In this document: in pieces, positions 1 to 8,024 of the stretch
Layout: each line of letters starts with the position of its first letter
Numbering within the stretch: the stretch's first letter is position 1
Assembly: GCA_965661105.1 (NCBI GenBank)
Contig: CBFICR010000001.1
Location: 62,001-126,000 of the forward strand
DNA from: Eutrophocola sp965661105
GTDB taxonomy: Bacteria > Pseudomonadota > Gammaproteobacteria > Pseudomonadales > Pseudohongiellaceae
Reading direction: 5' to 3'
Length of the DNA: 64,000 nt
Program-made: the position numbers and the translations under genes
The notes under the pieces: model-generated
The model's database searches: none
Told to the model about the DNA's origin: nothing
Seen by the model: only the letters and a program-made list of their open reading frames with translations

Positions 1-531
1 CATACTGAAGCACTGCGTGTTCGTGAGCGCTTCAAGCGTACGGATTTCGGCCACCTGCAAATCCAGGCCCGTTTTACTGATCCAGAGACATTTTCAGAAT
101 CCTGGGGCTTTGACACGACGATGGAACTGGCCGCGGATACGGAAATGCTCGAATCAGTTTGCGAACGTGGCAGTGATGACTGGACTGGCAATTTGTCCGA
201 TACCCAGGCCAAAAGAGTAGCCGTGCCATCAGAAACCCTGGCCAGTTATGTCGGCGTTTACCGTGGCATTTATGGTGGTAGTGAACGCACCTACGAAATT
301 TCCCTTGAGGAAGGCGAATTGATCGCCACCATCGTTGGCGCCTATACCGCATTGGGGCTGGGCGCCGCAGGTCTGGAGGCGGGAGTACCGCGCGCACTGG
401 TGCCTTTATCCCAAACCCTGTTTGACGGTTTGGGGCTCGGTTATCGATTTATTGTCAACGCTGACGGGCAAGTAGAAAGCCTGATCATTTCACATGTATC
501 AGGAGACTATACCTATGCACGACTGCCATAG
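1..531 (+). CDS. DUF6152-associated secreted protein, C-terminal part (5' truncated)
   Basis: The frame is open from the first base, so the gene begins outside the window; 176 residues are visible. The first ~60 residues (ERFKRTDFGHLQIQARFTDP, then a Trp and, further on, DTEMLESVCE) match the C-terminal pattern of secreted proteins of unknown function that read ERF-R-DFGHL followed by a DP motif and a late Cys. The same pattern is present in the 57706-58824 protein (VERYSFADDRLTMDRVMTIHDP). The last ~110 residues form a separate small domain rich in Gly and beta-branched residues, probably an extracytoplasmic beta domain of the kind used as a lid or appendage. Family membership is recognised from sequence pattern only and no enzymatic role is known. 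The stop at 529-531 is followed by 192 bases with no convincing gene; a short hairpin (ACTACCT/AGGTAGT, 624-645) lies there. Confidence 0.6.
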   Translation, partial: HTEALRVRERFKRTDFGHLQIQARFTDPETFSESWGFDTTMELAADTEMLESVCERGSDDWTGNLSDTQAKRVAVPSETLASYVGVYRGIYGGSERTYEISLEEGELIATIVGAYTALGLGAAGLEAGVPRALVPLSQTLFDGLGLGYRFIVNADGQVESLIISHVSGDYTYARLP

Positions 532-723
532 ATTAAACTAACCCCGGGCAGACACTGCCTTTGAATCCGGGCGTCAGCAGCAACAGGTCAGCATAGGGTT
601 TACGCATCAACTCTTGCAGGACAACTACCTTTCTTGACAGGTAGTCGACATGCCTGCGAAAGTTCGCCTTGTCTCGCGCACTGCCTGAAGGCCAGAGACA
701 CACTAGACTTAATCAGAGGTTCC

Positions 724-1143
724 CTAGTCAAGCAACTCATAAAGGCCCTTGAAAACCAGTTCGTCGTAACTGACTATGCCGATCACCTTGTCATCCTCGA
801 TCACCGGGGCATTGGACAGCCCGAAATTGTCAAACAAGCGTGCCACATAACGCACATCCATTTCCGGATCGATGGGGATGACCGGTTTTGACATAATTTC
901 GTAGACATTTACGCGCTCCGGCGCCTTGTCTTTCGCCAACACTTTCTTGGCGATATCACTCAGCAAAACAATGCCCCAGGCGTCGTACTTATTGCGTTTT
1001 TTTACAATCACCACATCAGAGTTACTCCCACGCATGGCTGACAGGGCCTCTTTCACCGTGGCCAGACCATCAAGTTCAAGGTGTTTCTCATGCATCACAT
1101 CACGCGCTTTAATTACCTTCTTTTCCGTTTCTTTATTGTCCAT
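724..1143 (-). CDS. CBS-pair domain protein
   Basis: This is a 139-residue stand-alone pair of CBS domains. Repeat 1 spans ~12-70 (ARDVMHEKHLELDG, VVIVKKRNKYDAWGIVLLSD) and repeat 2 spans ~80-138 (VYEIMSKPVIPIDP, GLSNAPVIEDDKVIGIVSYD). CBS pairs bind adenine nucleotides and usually report energy state to a partner protein. Its ATG shares one base with the stop of the PII-like gene (TAATG), so the two are translationally coupled. It is the last gene of the DUF1538-DUF1538-PII-CBS operon. By inference it is a nucleotide-sensing regulatory subunit of the DUF1538 membrane system. Confidence 0.85.
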   Translation of the reverse strand: MDNKETEKKVIKARDVMHEKHLELDGLATVKEALSAMRGSNSDVVIVKKRNKYDAWGIVLLSDIAKKVLAKDKAPERVNVYEIMSKPVIPIDPEMDVRYVARLFDNFGLSNAPVIEDDKVIGIVSYDELVFKGLYELLD

Positions 1144-1493
1144 TACAACAGGTCCTCCAATTCGCTGGTTATTTTTTCTACCTGGTGAACAACGCCAACG
1201 GCATCCTCCACATCTATCTGGAACGCAATGCCGGTTCCCGGTTTATCATCGAATTCCCCCACCTCGTTGATGCGCTCAAGAATATGGCGGCTAAGATGCT
1301 CCTCTACCAAAAACAGCACAACATCACGCTGGGTTTCCAGTGACAGACCGAAGAAGGTTTTGGATTTGTTTACGCCCTCACCGCGGGCATTATTGATCAC
1401 CGTCGCGCCAGTAGCACCCGCTTCCCGGGCGGCATCCATGACATCATCGGTTTTGTCGTCTTCCACAAAAACCACAATCATTTTAAAGTGCAT
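1143..1493 (-). CDS. PII-like signalling protein
   Basis: This 116-residue protein has the ferredoxin-like layout of the PII superfamily: beta strand MIVVFVEDD, a helix, a Gly/Ala/Thr-rich strand (AGATGATVIN), a flexible T-loop-like segment (NARGEGVNKSKTFFG), a second strand (DVVLFLVEE), and a C-terminal GTGIAFQIDVEDAVGV. It lacks the uridylylated Tyr context of GlnB/GlnK, so it is a PII-like rather than a canonical nitrogen PII protein. GGAGAG stands six bases before the chosen ATG (1491-1493). It sits between a DUF1538 protein and a CBS protein. By inference it binds a small effector and gates the membrane proteins, as PII-like proteins do for other transporters. Confidence 0.8.
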   Translation of the reverse strand: MHFKMIVVFVEDDKTDDVMDAAREAGATGATVINNARGEGVNKSKTFFGLSLETQRDVVLFLVEEHLSRHILERINEVGEFDDKPGTGIAFQIDVEDAVGVVHQVEKITSELEDLL

Positions 1494-1503
1494 GCTGCTC
1501 TCC

Positions 1504-2340
1504 TCACGTTAACTTTTTATTATTCGAATGCGCTGCATCCCGGACATCATGTTTAGCACGCCGGTAACTCAAATAACGGGAACGCGCTTCAGATAACTGT
1601 GCATAGGCCATCACTGACATAATCGGGAACAGACTGGCAAAAGCAATCAGCCCAAAACCATCTATCAATGGATTACGACCCGGAATGGTTTGCGACAAAC
1701 CAAGGCCCAATGCCGCCACTAACGGTACTGTTACTGTGGAGGTGGTGACACCGCCAGAGTCATAGGCCAGGGGGATAATCAGTTTCGGCGCAAACGATGT
1801 CTGAATGACTACAATCACGTAGCCGCTAATGATGTACCAGTGAATCGGGTCGCCGGCAACAATACGGTAGCATCCCAGCGAGATACCCACCGCAACCCCC
1901 AGCGCCACTGCAATTCGCAAGCCCCAGATACCAATCGCACCACCTGACACTTCATTGGCCTTGATAGCTACTGCAATCAGTGAAGGCTCAGCGATGGTGG
2001 TGGAAAAACCGATCAAAAAAGCAAAAATATAAACCCAGTAATAATCCTGCCATAACACACCGGCATCTGGTGGTACACCGCCGCTGGCAGCATGGATAAA
2101 GGCCGGGTCTGTGAGCTGGGCAGCCATCAATTTACCTAACGGAAACAGTGCCCATTCCAGCCCCAGCAGGAACAGGCTCAAGCCAATTAACACCCAGACA
2201 AATCCCATGAGAATACGCCCCAGATGAGCCGGTTTCTTGCGAAGAACCAAAAACTGAAAACCAAATATGATCACCGCAATGGGTAAAACATCCCTGATAG
2301 TGCCAATGGTGACGCTGAAGATTTCACCGATAATATCCAT
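1504..2340 (-). CDS. DUF1538 family membrane protein, second copy
   Basis: The protein is 278 residues with about seven hydrophobic segments and belongs to the DUF1538 family of predicted transporters of unknown substrate. Family hallmarks are the acidic/Gly signature in the middle (GFSTTIAEPSLIAVA), the late motif AYDSGGVTTSTVTVPLVAALG, and GRNPLIDGFGLIAFASLFPI. The same three blocks occur in the upstream gene, so the two are paralogues and probably form a pseudo-symmetric heterodimer. In many bacteria the two halves are one polypeptide. The start overlaps the upstream stop by one base (TGATG). The cytoplasmic tail (LSEARSRYLSYRRAKHDVRD) is unique to this copy. Confidence 0.85.
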   Translation of the reverse strand: MDIIGEIFSVTIGTIRDVLPIAVIIFGFQFLVLRKKPAHLGRILMGFVWVLIGLSLFLLGLEWALFPLGKLMAAQLTDPAFIHAASGGVPPDAGVLWQDYYWVYIFAFLIGFSTTIAEPSLIAVAIKANEVSGGAIGIWGLRIAVALGVAVGISLGCYRIVAGDPIHWYIISGYVIVVIQTSFAPKLIIPLAYDSGGVTTSTVTVPLVAALGLGLSQTIPGRNPLIDGFGLIAFASLFPIMSVMAYAQLSEARSRYLSYRRAKHDVRDAAHSNNKKLT

Positions 2341-3074
2341 CAGATAAGCATCCCGTAGGCCATGACAAAAATTATCGGTGTCAATGACGCAAAAGCAATC
2401 AGGCCGAATCCGTCAATCATGGGATTTCGACCCTTGATGGATGAGGCCAGCCCCACGCCAAGGGCAGTAACAAGAGGAACAGTAATAGTAGAAGTAGTGA
2501 CGCCACCGGAGTCGTAAGCAATGCCGATAATTTCCCGGGGGGCAAACATGGTCATGATCACCACCAGCACATAACCACCGATAATAATCCACTGAATCGG
2601 CCAGCCCTTGAGGATGCGGATCACCCCGATGACAATGGCCAGGCCTACCGACAACGCGACGGTAAAACGCAAACCGTTGGCATAATTGCTTTTGGCCAGC
2701 TCGGTGTTTTCTATCATCAGCCCAACCGCGGCGACATTTGCTGCCTCCGCAACCACCGCAATCAGCGCAGGTTCGGCTACAGTGGTACCAAATCCCAGGG
2801 CAAAGGCAAAAATCAGCAGCCACACCACGCTGCCCTTGCGTGCAAACTCATGGGCCATGGATTCACCAATGGGAAACAGGCCTTGCTCAAGGCCGTGAAT
2901 AAAAAAGGTAAGCCCCAATACCACAAACAGAATCCCAACCACCAACTGCCCGACATTGGGCAAAGGCTGTTGCAGTACCGCAAACTGGAAGAACAGAATG
3001 ACCAGCACAATCGGCAATAAATCCCGCAGGCTGCCAATCATTGCATTAAGAAGTTTTTTCAGGGTATCAAGCAT
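2340..3074 (-). CDS. DUF1538 family membrane protein, first copy
   Basis: This 244-residue membrane protein starts the DUF1538-DUF1538-PII-like-CBS operon. It contains GFGTTVAEPALIAVV (~residues 94-108), AYDSGGVTTSTITVPLVTALG and GRNPMIDGFGLIAFASLTPI, which are the same blocks as its downstream partner. The conserved AEP and DSGG motifs fall in or next to predicted membrane segments and are the likeliest substrate or ion contacts. Function is unknown; transport regulated by the PII-like and CBS proteins is an inference from operon structure. About 170 bp of AT-rich sequence upstream (3075-3247) would carry the promoter; no operator is obvious. Confidence 0.85.
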   Translation of the reverse strand: MLDTLKKLLNAMIGSLRDLLPIVLVILFFQFAVLQQPLPNVGQLVVGILFVVLGLTFFIHGLEQGLFPIGESMAHEFARKGSVVWLLIFAFALGFGTTVAEPALIAVVAEAANVAAVGLMIENTELAKSNYANGLRFTVALSVGLAIVIGVIRILKGWPIQWIIIGGYVLVVIMTMFAPREIIGIAYDSGGVTTSTITVPLVTALGVGLASSIKGRNPMIDGFGLIAFASLTPIIFVMAYGMLI

Positions 3075-3247
3075 GGATTTAATATGCGTGTCTCAATCAA
3101 CACATAGCTTAGCACTTCAGTGACTCCATTAAAGGATCTGAATAAAAAATAGTGGAGTTTTTTAGCAGGCAAAAATATAAAGTAATTGAATGATTTAATC
3201 TATGTCCTGATGAATCACTATGTTAAAAAACCAATAGCTCTGGATAA

Positions 3248-4303
3248 TCAGGGAATGGCATCTTTTATGGTCAGACTGATCAAACCTTCAACCTGATCCG
3301 GAGAAAATATTTCTGTAAGGATCTGGAAATCTCCGCTTTGGGCGATCGCTTCGCGGGAAACCCTGGCTCCTACATAAAGAGTCCTGGCAGAAGAGATGGT
3401 TGCCTGAGGCATCATGGCCAGCGAATCATCAAGGGTAATAATGTCGGGAATATTACCAATCTCAAAAGTGCTTACGGCCAGTGGAATATTCTGCTCAGGA
3501 TCTCTGGCAAAAACAAACAGACGCATGCCCGGAGCAAGATTTTCCATAACAACATCATCAATATCCACATGGACCTGAATCGGCTTGCCGGCTTCTGTGG
3601 CAATAACGGGATGACCAGAAGGTAGTGGTGGCGACTCCTCCATAGCTTGCGCTTTTGCAAGCAAACGTAACACCATCACACGGTCATGTTCATTGGTCAG
3701 TTTTTCGGACAGCTGCTTGAACACACTGGCCGCTTGTGAATAACGGTCGATCCGCATGTACAACGTACCCAACATATATCCATTCATGGTGTCATCGGGG
3801 TTTTTGCGGTATCGCGCCGCAAGCAGACGGGAAAGCTCTCGAAAATCCCTGTCCTGTTGTGCACTGCTGACCGGATCATTGACACGACTAACCAGCTCAG
3901 GAATGCGCATTTCATCAGCCGCCCCTACCACAGAGTAAAGCTGCATGCCAAAGAACAGGATCACCACCAGCATCACAAATGGCAGACTTTTTTCCCATAA
4001 AGGCGTTACTGAATCGGCATTTATACTACCGACCTTTTGTTCATTCATGTCAGCCAGGAAAGACCTTTTCAAATCCGTTTCGATAGTCTTAAAGTCACTT
4101 TCTTCTATCAGGCCCATGGCAAGGTCCTGATTGAGTTCTTCCAGTCTTTGTCTGTAAAGCGCGATATTTTTTGCCTGCCTTACGTCTCCTGAATCCGAGC
4201 CTGAGTCGGCCCCTGATTTGTTAGACTGCTGGTAACGCAGAACCGGGACGACGACAAACAACGCTGCAAGGATCATTAATGCTGTAGTGGCCAACTCATA
4301 CAT
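3248..4303 (-). CDS. CcmI-like cytochrome c biogenesis TPR protein
   Basis: The 351-residue protein has CcmI layout: an N-terminal membrane helix (~5-23), a charged segment typical of the CcmI N-terminus (IALYRQRLEELNQDLAMGLI), a second membrane helix (~108-127), TPR-like helices (~160-235, GYMLGTLYMRIDRYSQAASVF), and a C-terminal beta domain (~240-350). CcmI presents apocytochrome c to the CcmFH haem ligation machinery in the periplasm. No other ccm genes lie in the window. The gene is third in an operon headed by the ferredoxin-flavoprotein and diverging from the multihaem cytochromes, so it may be a dedicated apocytochrome chaperone for those unusually haem-rich proteins (inference). It starts 41 bp after the ankyrin gene stop. 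Confidence 0.8.
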   Translation of the reverse strand: MYELATTALMILAALFVVVPVLRYQQSNKSGADSGSDSGDVRQAKNIALYRQRLEELNQDLAMGLIEESDFKTIETDLKRSFLADMNEQKVGSINADSVTPLWEKSLPFVMLVVILFFGMQLYSVVGAADEMRIPELVSRVNDPVSSAQQDRDFRELSRLLAARYRKNPDDTMNGYMLGTLYMRIDRYSQAASVFKQLSEKLTNEHDRVMVLRLLAKAQAMEESPPLPSGHPVIATEAGKPIQVHVDIDDVVMENLAPGMRLFVFARDPEQNIPLAVSTFEIGNIPDIITLDDSLAMMPQATISSARTLYVGARVSREAIAQSGDFQILTEIFSPDQVEGLISLTIKDAIP

Positions 4304-4344
4304 AGTCAGTCTTTTCCTTTACCAGGCGGACAACAACCGCTCTT

Positions 4345-6399
4345 TTATTTAAACAGGGTAGCGAAACCCGAATGCGCTTTTAGTTCAGCAGCAATCGCAG
4401 GATCGAGATTTTCGGCGATATCCAGTGCCGAATATCCCAGGTTATTTTTTCTGCTGACTTTGGCTCCAGCAGCAATCAGCAATTTCACATTATCTAGATG
4501 TCTGGCTTCAGTAGCGGCAATAAGCGCGGTATCGCCACGGGAATTTCTCATGCCAATTTTCGCCCCGTTTGCCAACAGCCAGGAAAGAATCTCGACATTA
4601 TCACCGCCAGCTGCCTGAATCAGAGGAGTGTTTCCGGAAATGCTCTGCAAGTTGAGATCAGCATATCCGGAAAAGGCATTCAGACACTCAAGACAAGCAC
4701 TTTCCACCGCTGAGTAAAACGGCGACTGACCAAGATCGTCCTGCTGGTTGGCTGGTAAACCTGCCTTAAGCAGTTTAACTATTAATGCAGCGTTATTATT
4801 TTTTGCGGCGTACCACAGCGCACTCCTGCCCTGGGCATCGACACCTGCAAGTCTTGCACGCTCTCCTGAATGGGACAGTAAGTCATCAATCACGCTGACA
4901 AGATTGGTTTTAGCGGCTAGAACCAGGTAGCGAGGGTAAGGCAAATCTCCGGAAGCCACCTTAGAAGATTGGGACAGATAGTCCAGCAGCTGAGTTACTG
5001 TTTCGGGAAACTGATTGCGAACCGCCCACTCCACTGCATCCTGTCCGGAATCATCGGTAAGCAAAGGGTTGCCTCCAGACAATAAAAGAGCATGGAGAAT
5101 AGCAGCCTGATTTTTCCGTGCAGCCATATGCAATGGAGTAATACCATTACGGGTCGCTGCGTTCGGGTTTGCCTTTGCCGCCAGCAACAATTCCACAATT
5201 TGTTCATGACCATGATCCACAGCAATGGAAAGCAACGTTGAACCGTCAGTCAGATGCTCACTGGCAAAGGCACTATTTTTTTTAAAAACCTGCCGCAGAA
5301 TTTCTGTCTTGCCACTCACCACAAGTCTGGCGATATCATCCAGGTCATCCAGTTGGGACGCATCCATAGCCTCAATATTGGTAATCTGTTTTTCAGCATT
5401 GCTGTAATTCTGTCTGGCCAGCCACTTTTGGCTATGCTCTGCCTTATTGGATTCAAGCATGGCAAGCACTGTTTTCTCATTACTTTCCGTCGCCAGATCA
5501 AGCACTGTCCAGCCATTCTCATTAACAGCATCTAATGGTACCCCGGCATTAATTAACAGCGAAACTATCTCTTGCTGATCCAGTAGCAGGGCATGGTGCA
5601 ACAAACTGTTCATGTTAGGTAAAGTAGCGTTGATATCGGCACCGGCATCCAGCAAAGCCTGGACATTGGCCAAATCGGCCGACGCAACCGCCAGAAAAAG
5701 TGGTCTGTTGCCAAAAACATCCGCCGAATCAGGATCCGCGTGCTGCTCTAGCAGCCAATTCACAATCTCATGCTGACCTGACTCAATAGCAGTAAACAAT
5801 GCAGACCGGTTTGATGCATCGCGCAGGTTTATATCCTTATGAAATGCATAGAGAGCCTTCATACCTGCAAGGTCATTATTTTTTGCATAGCCAAACCAGA
5901 GCTGGTGCAGACGTTGCGGATCCTTAGTATCCGTCGACTGGATCGCGACAGCAGTTTCCCCGGCATTACGCGCCAGATAGCGTTCTGCTGCAGGGTTACC
6001 TAAACTGGCGGCCTGCTTCATCAGCAGCATTCCCCGCAGCGGATTGCCGGCCATTTCCCGGGTGGCCAGAAGATAGATAGCCCCCGGATGCTCAGCCGCA
6101 GCGGCTTGCCCCAATAATGCCTGCGCTGTATCGTCTTCCTGTGGAACCCCGCGACCATTAAGGTATAGACTGGCCAACTGATATTGCGCTTCAGAATTCC
6201 CAAGTGTTGCAACCTCTCCATAAAGCTTCGCTGCCAGCTCATAGTTTTGCATACGTACTGCTTTTTTTGCTTCCAGCAAAGTATCCTGATTTGAATCAGC
6301 CGCTATAACCTGCATCGAAATGCAGATGCAAACCAAAACCAGGCAAACTGGCAGGCCACAAAATATTCGTTTAAGCAGTGCCAAATTTTTCTTCCACAT
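4345..6399 (-). CDS. Exported Sel1-ankyrin repeat protein
   Basis: A 684-residue protein. The chosen start gives a positively charged N-terminus and a hydrophobic signal (LPVCLVLVCICISMQVIAA) before ADSNQ; a start 48 bases upstream would add residues ahead of the signal and is less likely. Residues ~35-150 hold Sel1-type helical repeats (AQYQLASLYLNGRGVPQEDD, AIYLLATREM). Residues ~180-680 hold about a dozen ankyrin repeats (for example GSTLLSIAVDHGHEQIVELL and GITPLHMAARKNQAAILHAL). The product is therefore a periplasmic or membrane-anchored protein-interaction scaffold. It overlaps the oxidoreductase gene by 29 bp and precedes the CcmI-like gene. Its partner is plausibly one of the cytochromes of the divergent operon (inference). 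Enzymatic residues are not apparent. Confidence 0.85.
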   Translation of the reverse strand: MWKKNLALLKRIFCGLPVCLVLVCICISMQVIAADSNQDTLLEAKKAVRMQNYELAAKLYGEVATLGNSEAQYQLASLYLNGRGVPQEDDTAQALLGQAAAAEHPGAIYLLATREMAGNPLRGMLLMKQAASLGNPAAERYLARNAGETAVAIQSTDTKDPQRLHQLWFGYAKNNDLAGMKALYAFHKDINLRDASNRSALFTAIESGQHEIVNWLLEQHADPDSADVFGNRPLFLAVASADLANVQALLDAGADINATLPNMNSLLHHALLLDQQEIVSLLINAGVPLDAVNENGWTVLDLATESNEKTVLAMLESNKAEHSQKWLARQNYSNAEKQITNIEAMDASQLDDLDDIARLVVSGKTEILRQVFKKNSAFASEHLTDGSTLLSIAVDHGHEQIVELLLAAKANPNAATRNGITPLHMAARKNQAAILHALLLSGGNPLLTDDSGQDAVEWAVRNQFPETVTQLLDYLSQSSKVASGDLPYPRYLVLAAKTNLVSVIDDLLSHSGERARLAGVDAQGRSALWYAAKNNNAALIVKLLKAGLPANQQDDLGQSPFYSAVESACLECLNAFSGYADLNLQSISGNTPLIQAAGGDNVEILSWLLANGAKIGMRNSRGDTALIAATEARHLDNVKLLIAAGAKVSRKNNLGYSALDIAENLDPAIAAELKAHSGFATLFK

Positions 6400-7669
6400 G
6401 AATGCCTGCCCTTTTAAGAAATGGAGTGGGGAGTACACCCCCTGCACAAATAATTACCGCATCGTTTTCAATCGTGGTGACCTTGCCCTCATGTTCAATT
6501 TCAACAGAGGAGTGATTAATAATCTTCACATTGGACTGCAACAGAACATCAAGCTTTCCTTCCTGCGCAGCCGCATCAACTCTTTCCCGATTTTTAGCCT
6601 TAGCTCTGGAAAATGACGGACTACGGTAGGACAGTGTTACTTTTGTGCCAGTCTCATCCGCAATGGCAAGCGCTGCCTCCAGCGCACTGTCACCACCACC
6701 AACAACTAGCACCTTACTGTTTCGATATTGTTCTGCGTCTATGAGGCGATAAACGACTTTATTCAAGTCTTCACCGGGTACATCCAGTTTTCTTGGTGTG
6801 CCTCTGCGCCCCATCGTTAGCAGTACTGCATCAGTTGTAAACAAACCCTTGTTGGTATTTACTTCAAAGCCTTCTGCCACTTTTGAAATTTCCCCAACCT
6901 GACAGCCTGTTTTAACAACATCTTCGATCTTGATAATGACTTCATTCCAAAAATCGATAAGCTTTTCCTTACTTGCTTCACGAAATTGAAACTTTCCCAC
7001 AATGGGTAAATCAGCAGGCTGGGTCATCACAATTTTTCCTCTCGGATAATGAGCTACAGTTCCACCAACGGTATCCTGCTCCAGTAATATGAAACGCAAT
7101 TTTTTAACTTTCGCCATAAGAGCAGCACTCAAACCTGCGGGGCCGGCGCCTACGATTACCAGATCAAACTGTGTCTTACCTTTAGCCTTTCTGTTGCCGG
7201 CGATAGCTTCCACTGCCTGCTTGCCCTGAGCTATGGCATTTTTAATCAAACCCATGCCACCAAGTTCGCCGGCGATATAAATCCCCGGAACACTGGACTC
7301 AAAGTCCGGGCTCACAAGGGGAATTTCCACACCGCGGGTAGCCGTCCCGAACACCAGACTTATCGCCCCGGTGGGACAGGCTTCCTGACAGGCACCATGC
7401 CCTATACAGGAAGTTGGCGAAACCAGCACGGCCTTGCGATTAATCAGGCCAAGAATTTCACCCTCCGGACAGGCACTGACGCAGGTTCCACAGCCCAGAC
7501 ATTTTTGTGGATCAATGACCGGATGCAAGCTAGCCGGCTCAAGTAGTCCACTTTCCTTCGCCTCTTTCAGTTTTCGGGCGGCTTTACGGGCAGCATTGTT
7601 CTGCCAGTACCAGTAGAGTCCGGCAAGAAGTGCAAGTGGCACCCCAAAAACTATTACAACTGAATTCAA
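6371..7669 (-). CDS. Ferredoxin-flavoprotein pyridine nucleotide oxidoreductase, membrane anchored
   Basis: From the preferred TTG start the protein has 432 residues. An N-terminal membrane helix (~1-20, VIVFGVPLALLAGLYWYW) leads into two iron-sulfur motifs: CLGCGTCVSACP, and CIGHGACQEACP, in which the second Cys is His. Then follows a thioredoxin-reductase-like fold with an FAD site (VIVGAGPAGLSAAL) and an NAD(P) site (VLVVGGGDSALEAAL). No CxxC redox pair is seen near the NAD domain, so it is not a thioredoxin reductase. By family logic it moves electrons between NAD(P)H and the 4Fe-4S clusters on the cytoplasmic face of the membrane. An alternative TTG at 7703-7705 lies inside the 11-bp repeat array, whereas the start used here has AGGAAGTGGG upstream. 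It diverges from the cytochrome operon. Confidence 0.8.
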   Translation of the reverse strand: MNSVVIVFGVPLALLAGLYWYWQNNAARKAARKLKEAKESGLLEPASLHPVIDPQKCLGCGTCVSACPEGEILGLINRKAVLVSPTSCIGHGACQEACPTGAISLVFGTATRGVEIPLVSPDFESSVPGIYIAGELGGMGLIKNAIAQGKQAVEAIAGNRKAKGKTQFDLVIVGAGPAGLSAALMAKVKKLRFILLEQDTVGGTVAHYPRGKIVMTQPADLPIVGKFQFREASKEKLIDFWNEVIIKIEDVVKTGCQVGEISKVAEGFEVNTNKGLFTTDAVLLTMGRRGTPRKLDVPGEDLNKVVYRLIDAEQYRNSKVLVVGGGDSALEAALAIADETGTKVTLSYRSPSFSRAKAKNRERVDAAAQEGKLDVLLQSNVKIINHSSVEIEHEGKVTTIENDAVIICAGGVLPTPFLKRAGIHVEEKFGTA

Positions 7670-7694
7670 AATATTTGACCCACTTCCTGAACGA

Positions 7695-7749
7695 AACCTT
7701 ACCAAAACCTTAAGGAAATCTTACCAAAACCTTACCAAACCCTTACCAA
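7695..7749 (-). promoter_or_regulatory. Five phased 11-bp direct repeats (probable response-regulator operator)
   Basis: On the minus strand five consecutive 11-mers read TTGGTAAGGGT, TTGGTAAGGTT, TTGGTAAGATT, TCCTTAAGGTT and TTGGTAAGGTT with no gap between units. Units begin at + positions 7695, 7706, 7717, 7728 and 7739. An 11-bp period places every unit on the same face of the helix, which is the binding geometry of OmpR/PhoB-family dimers. The array ends 26 bp upstream of the preferred oxidoreductase start. Similar 11-mers (TTTGAAAGGTT) occur upstream of the OmpR-type regulator gene at 34456-34488. Confidence 0.7.
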
Positions 7750-7915
7750 GTTCCGCATTGAATATATTTACAGAATATTTCAGCTTTATCTCACAAATTT
7801 ATTTTTAACTATTTGTTATAGATCACAGACTATGGAATAAAAAATACTGTATTGTGCGAGCTTCTAAAAATTTGCTATTACTTTATTGCTAACTACCACT
7901 CATTTTTTTGAACTG

Positions 7916-8013
7916 TTTTGTAAAATTTTCACAGAAATATCACTGAGAAAATTTTACAAATTTATTAAATGAAAAACTTTCACAATTTCCGCAGTTTGTG
8001 AAATTTTTACAAA
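7916..8013. promoter_or_regulatory. Cluster of AT-rich palindromes upstream of the cytochrome operon
   Basis: A 19-bp near-palindrome, TTTGTGAAATTTTTACAAA (7995-8013), ends 11 bp before the cytochrome b ATG. Related copies lie at 7917-7935 (TTTGTAAAATTTTCACAGA) and 7942-7960 (ACTGAGAAAATTTTACAAA, 15 of 19 identical), with a weaker half-copy near 7970-7985. A weak FNR-like site, TTGTTATAGATCAC, is at 7813-7826. The rest of the 7670-8024 gap is AT-rich and contains no gene. The repeats look like operator sites for an unidentified dimeric regulator. Confidence 0.5.
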
Positions 8014-8024
8014 GAGATAACAGC

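Noticed and set aside
7703..7705. TTG start that would add 12 residues to the ferredoxin-flavoprotein.
   Set aside because: It lies inside the 11-bp repeat array and has no ribosome site, whereas the next TTG does.
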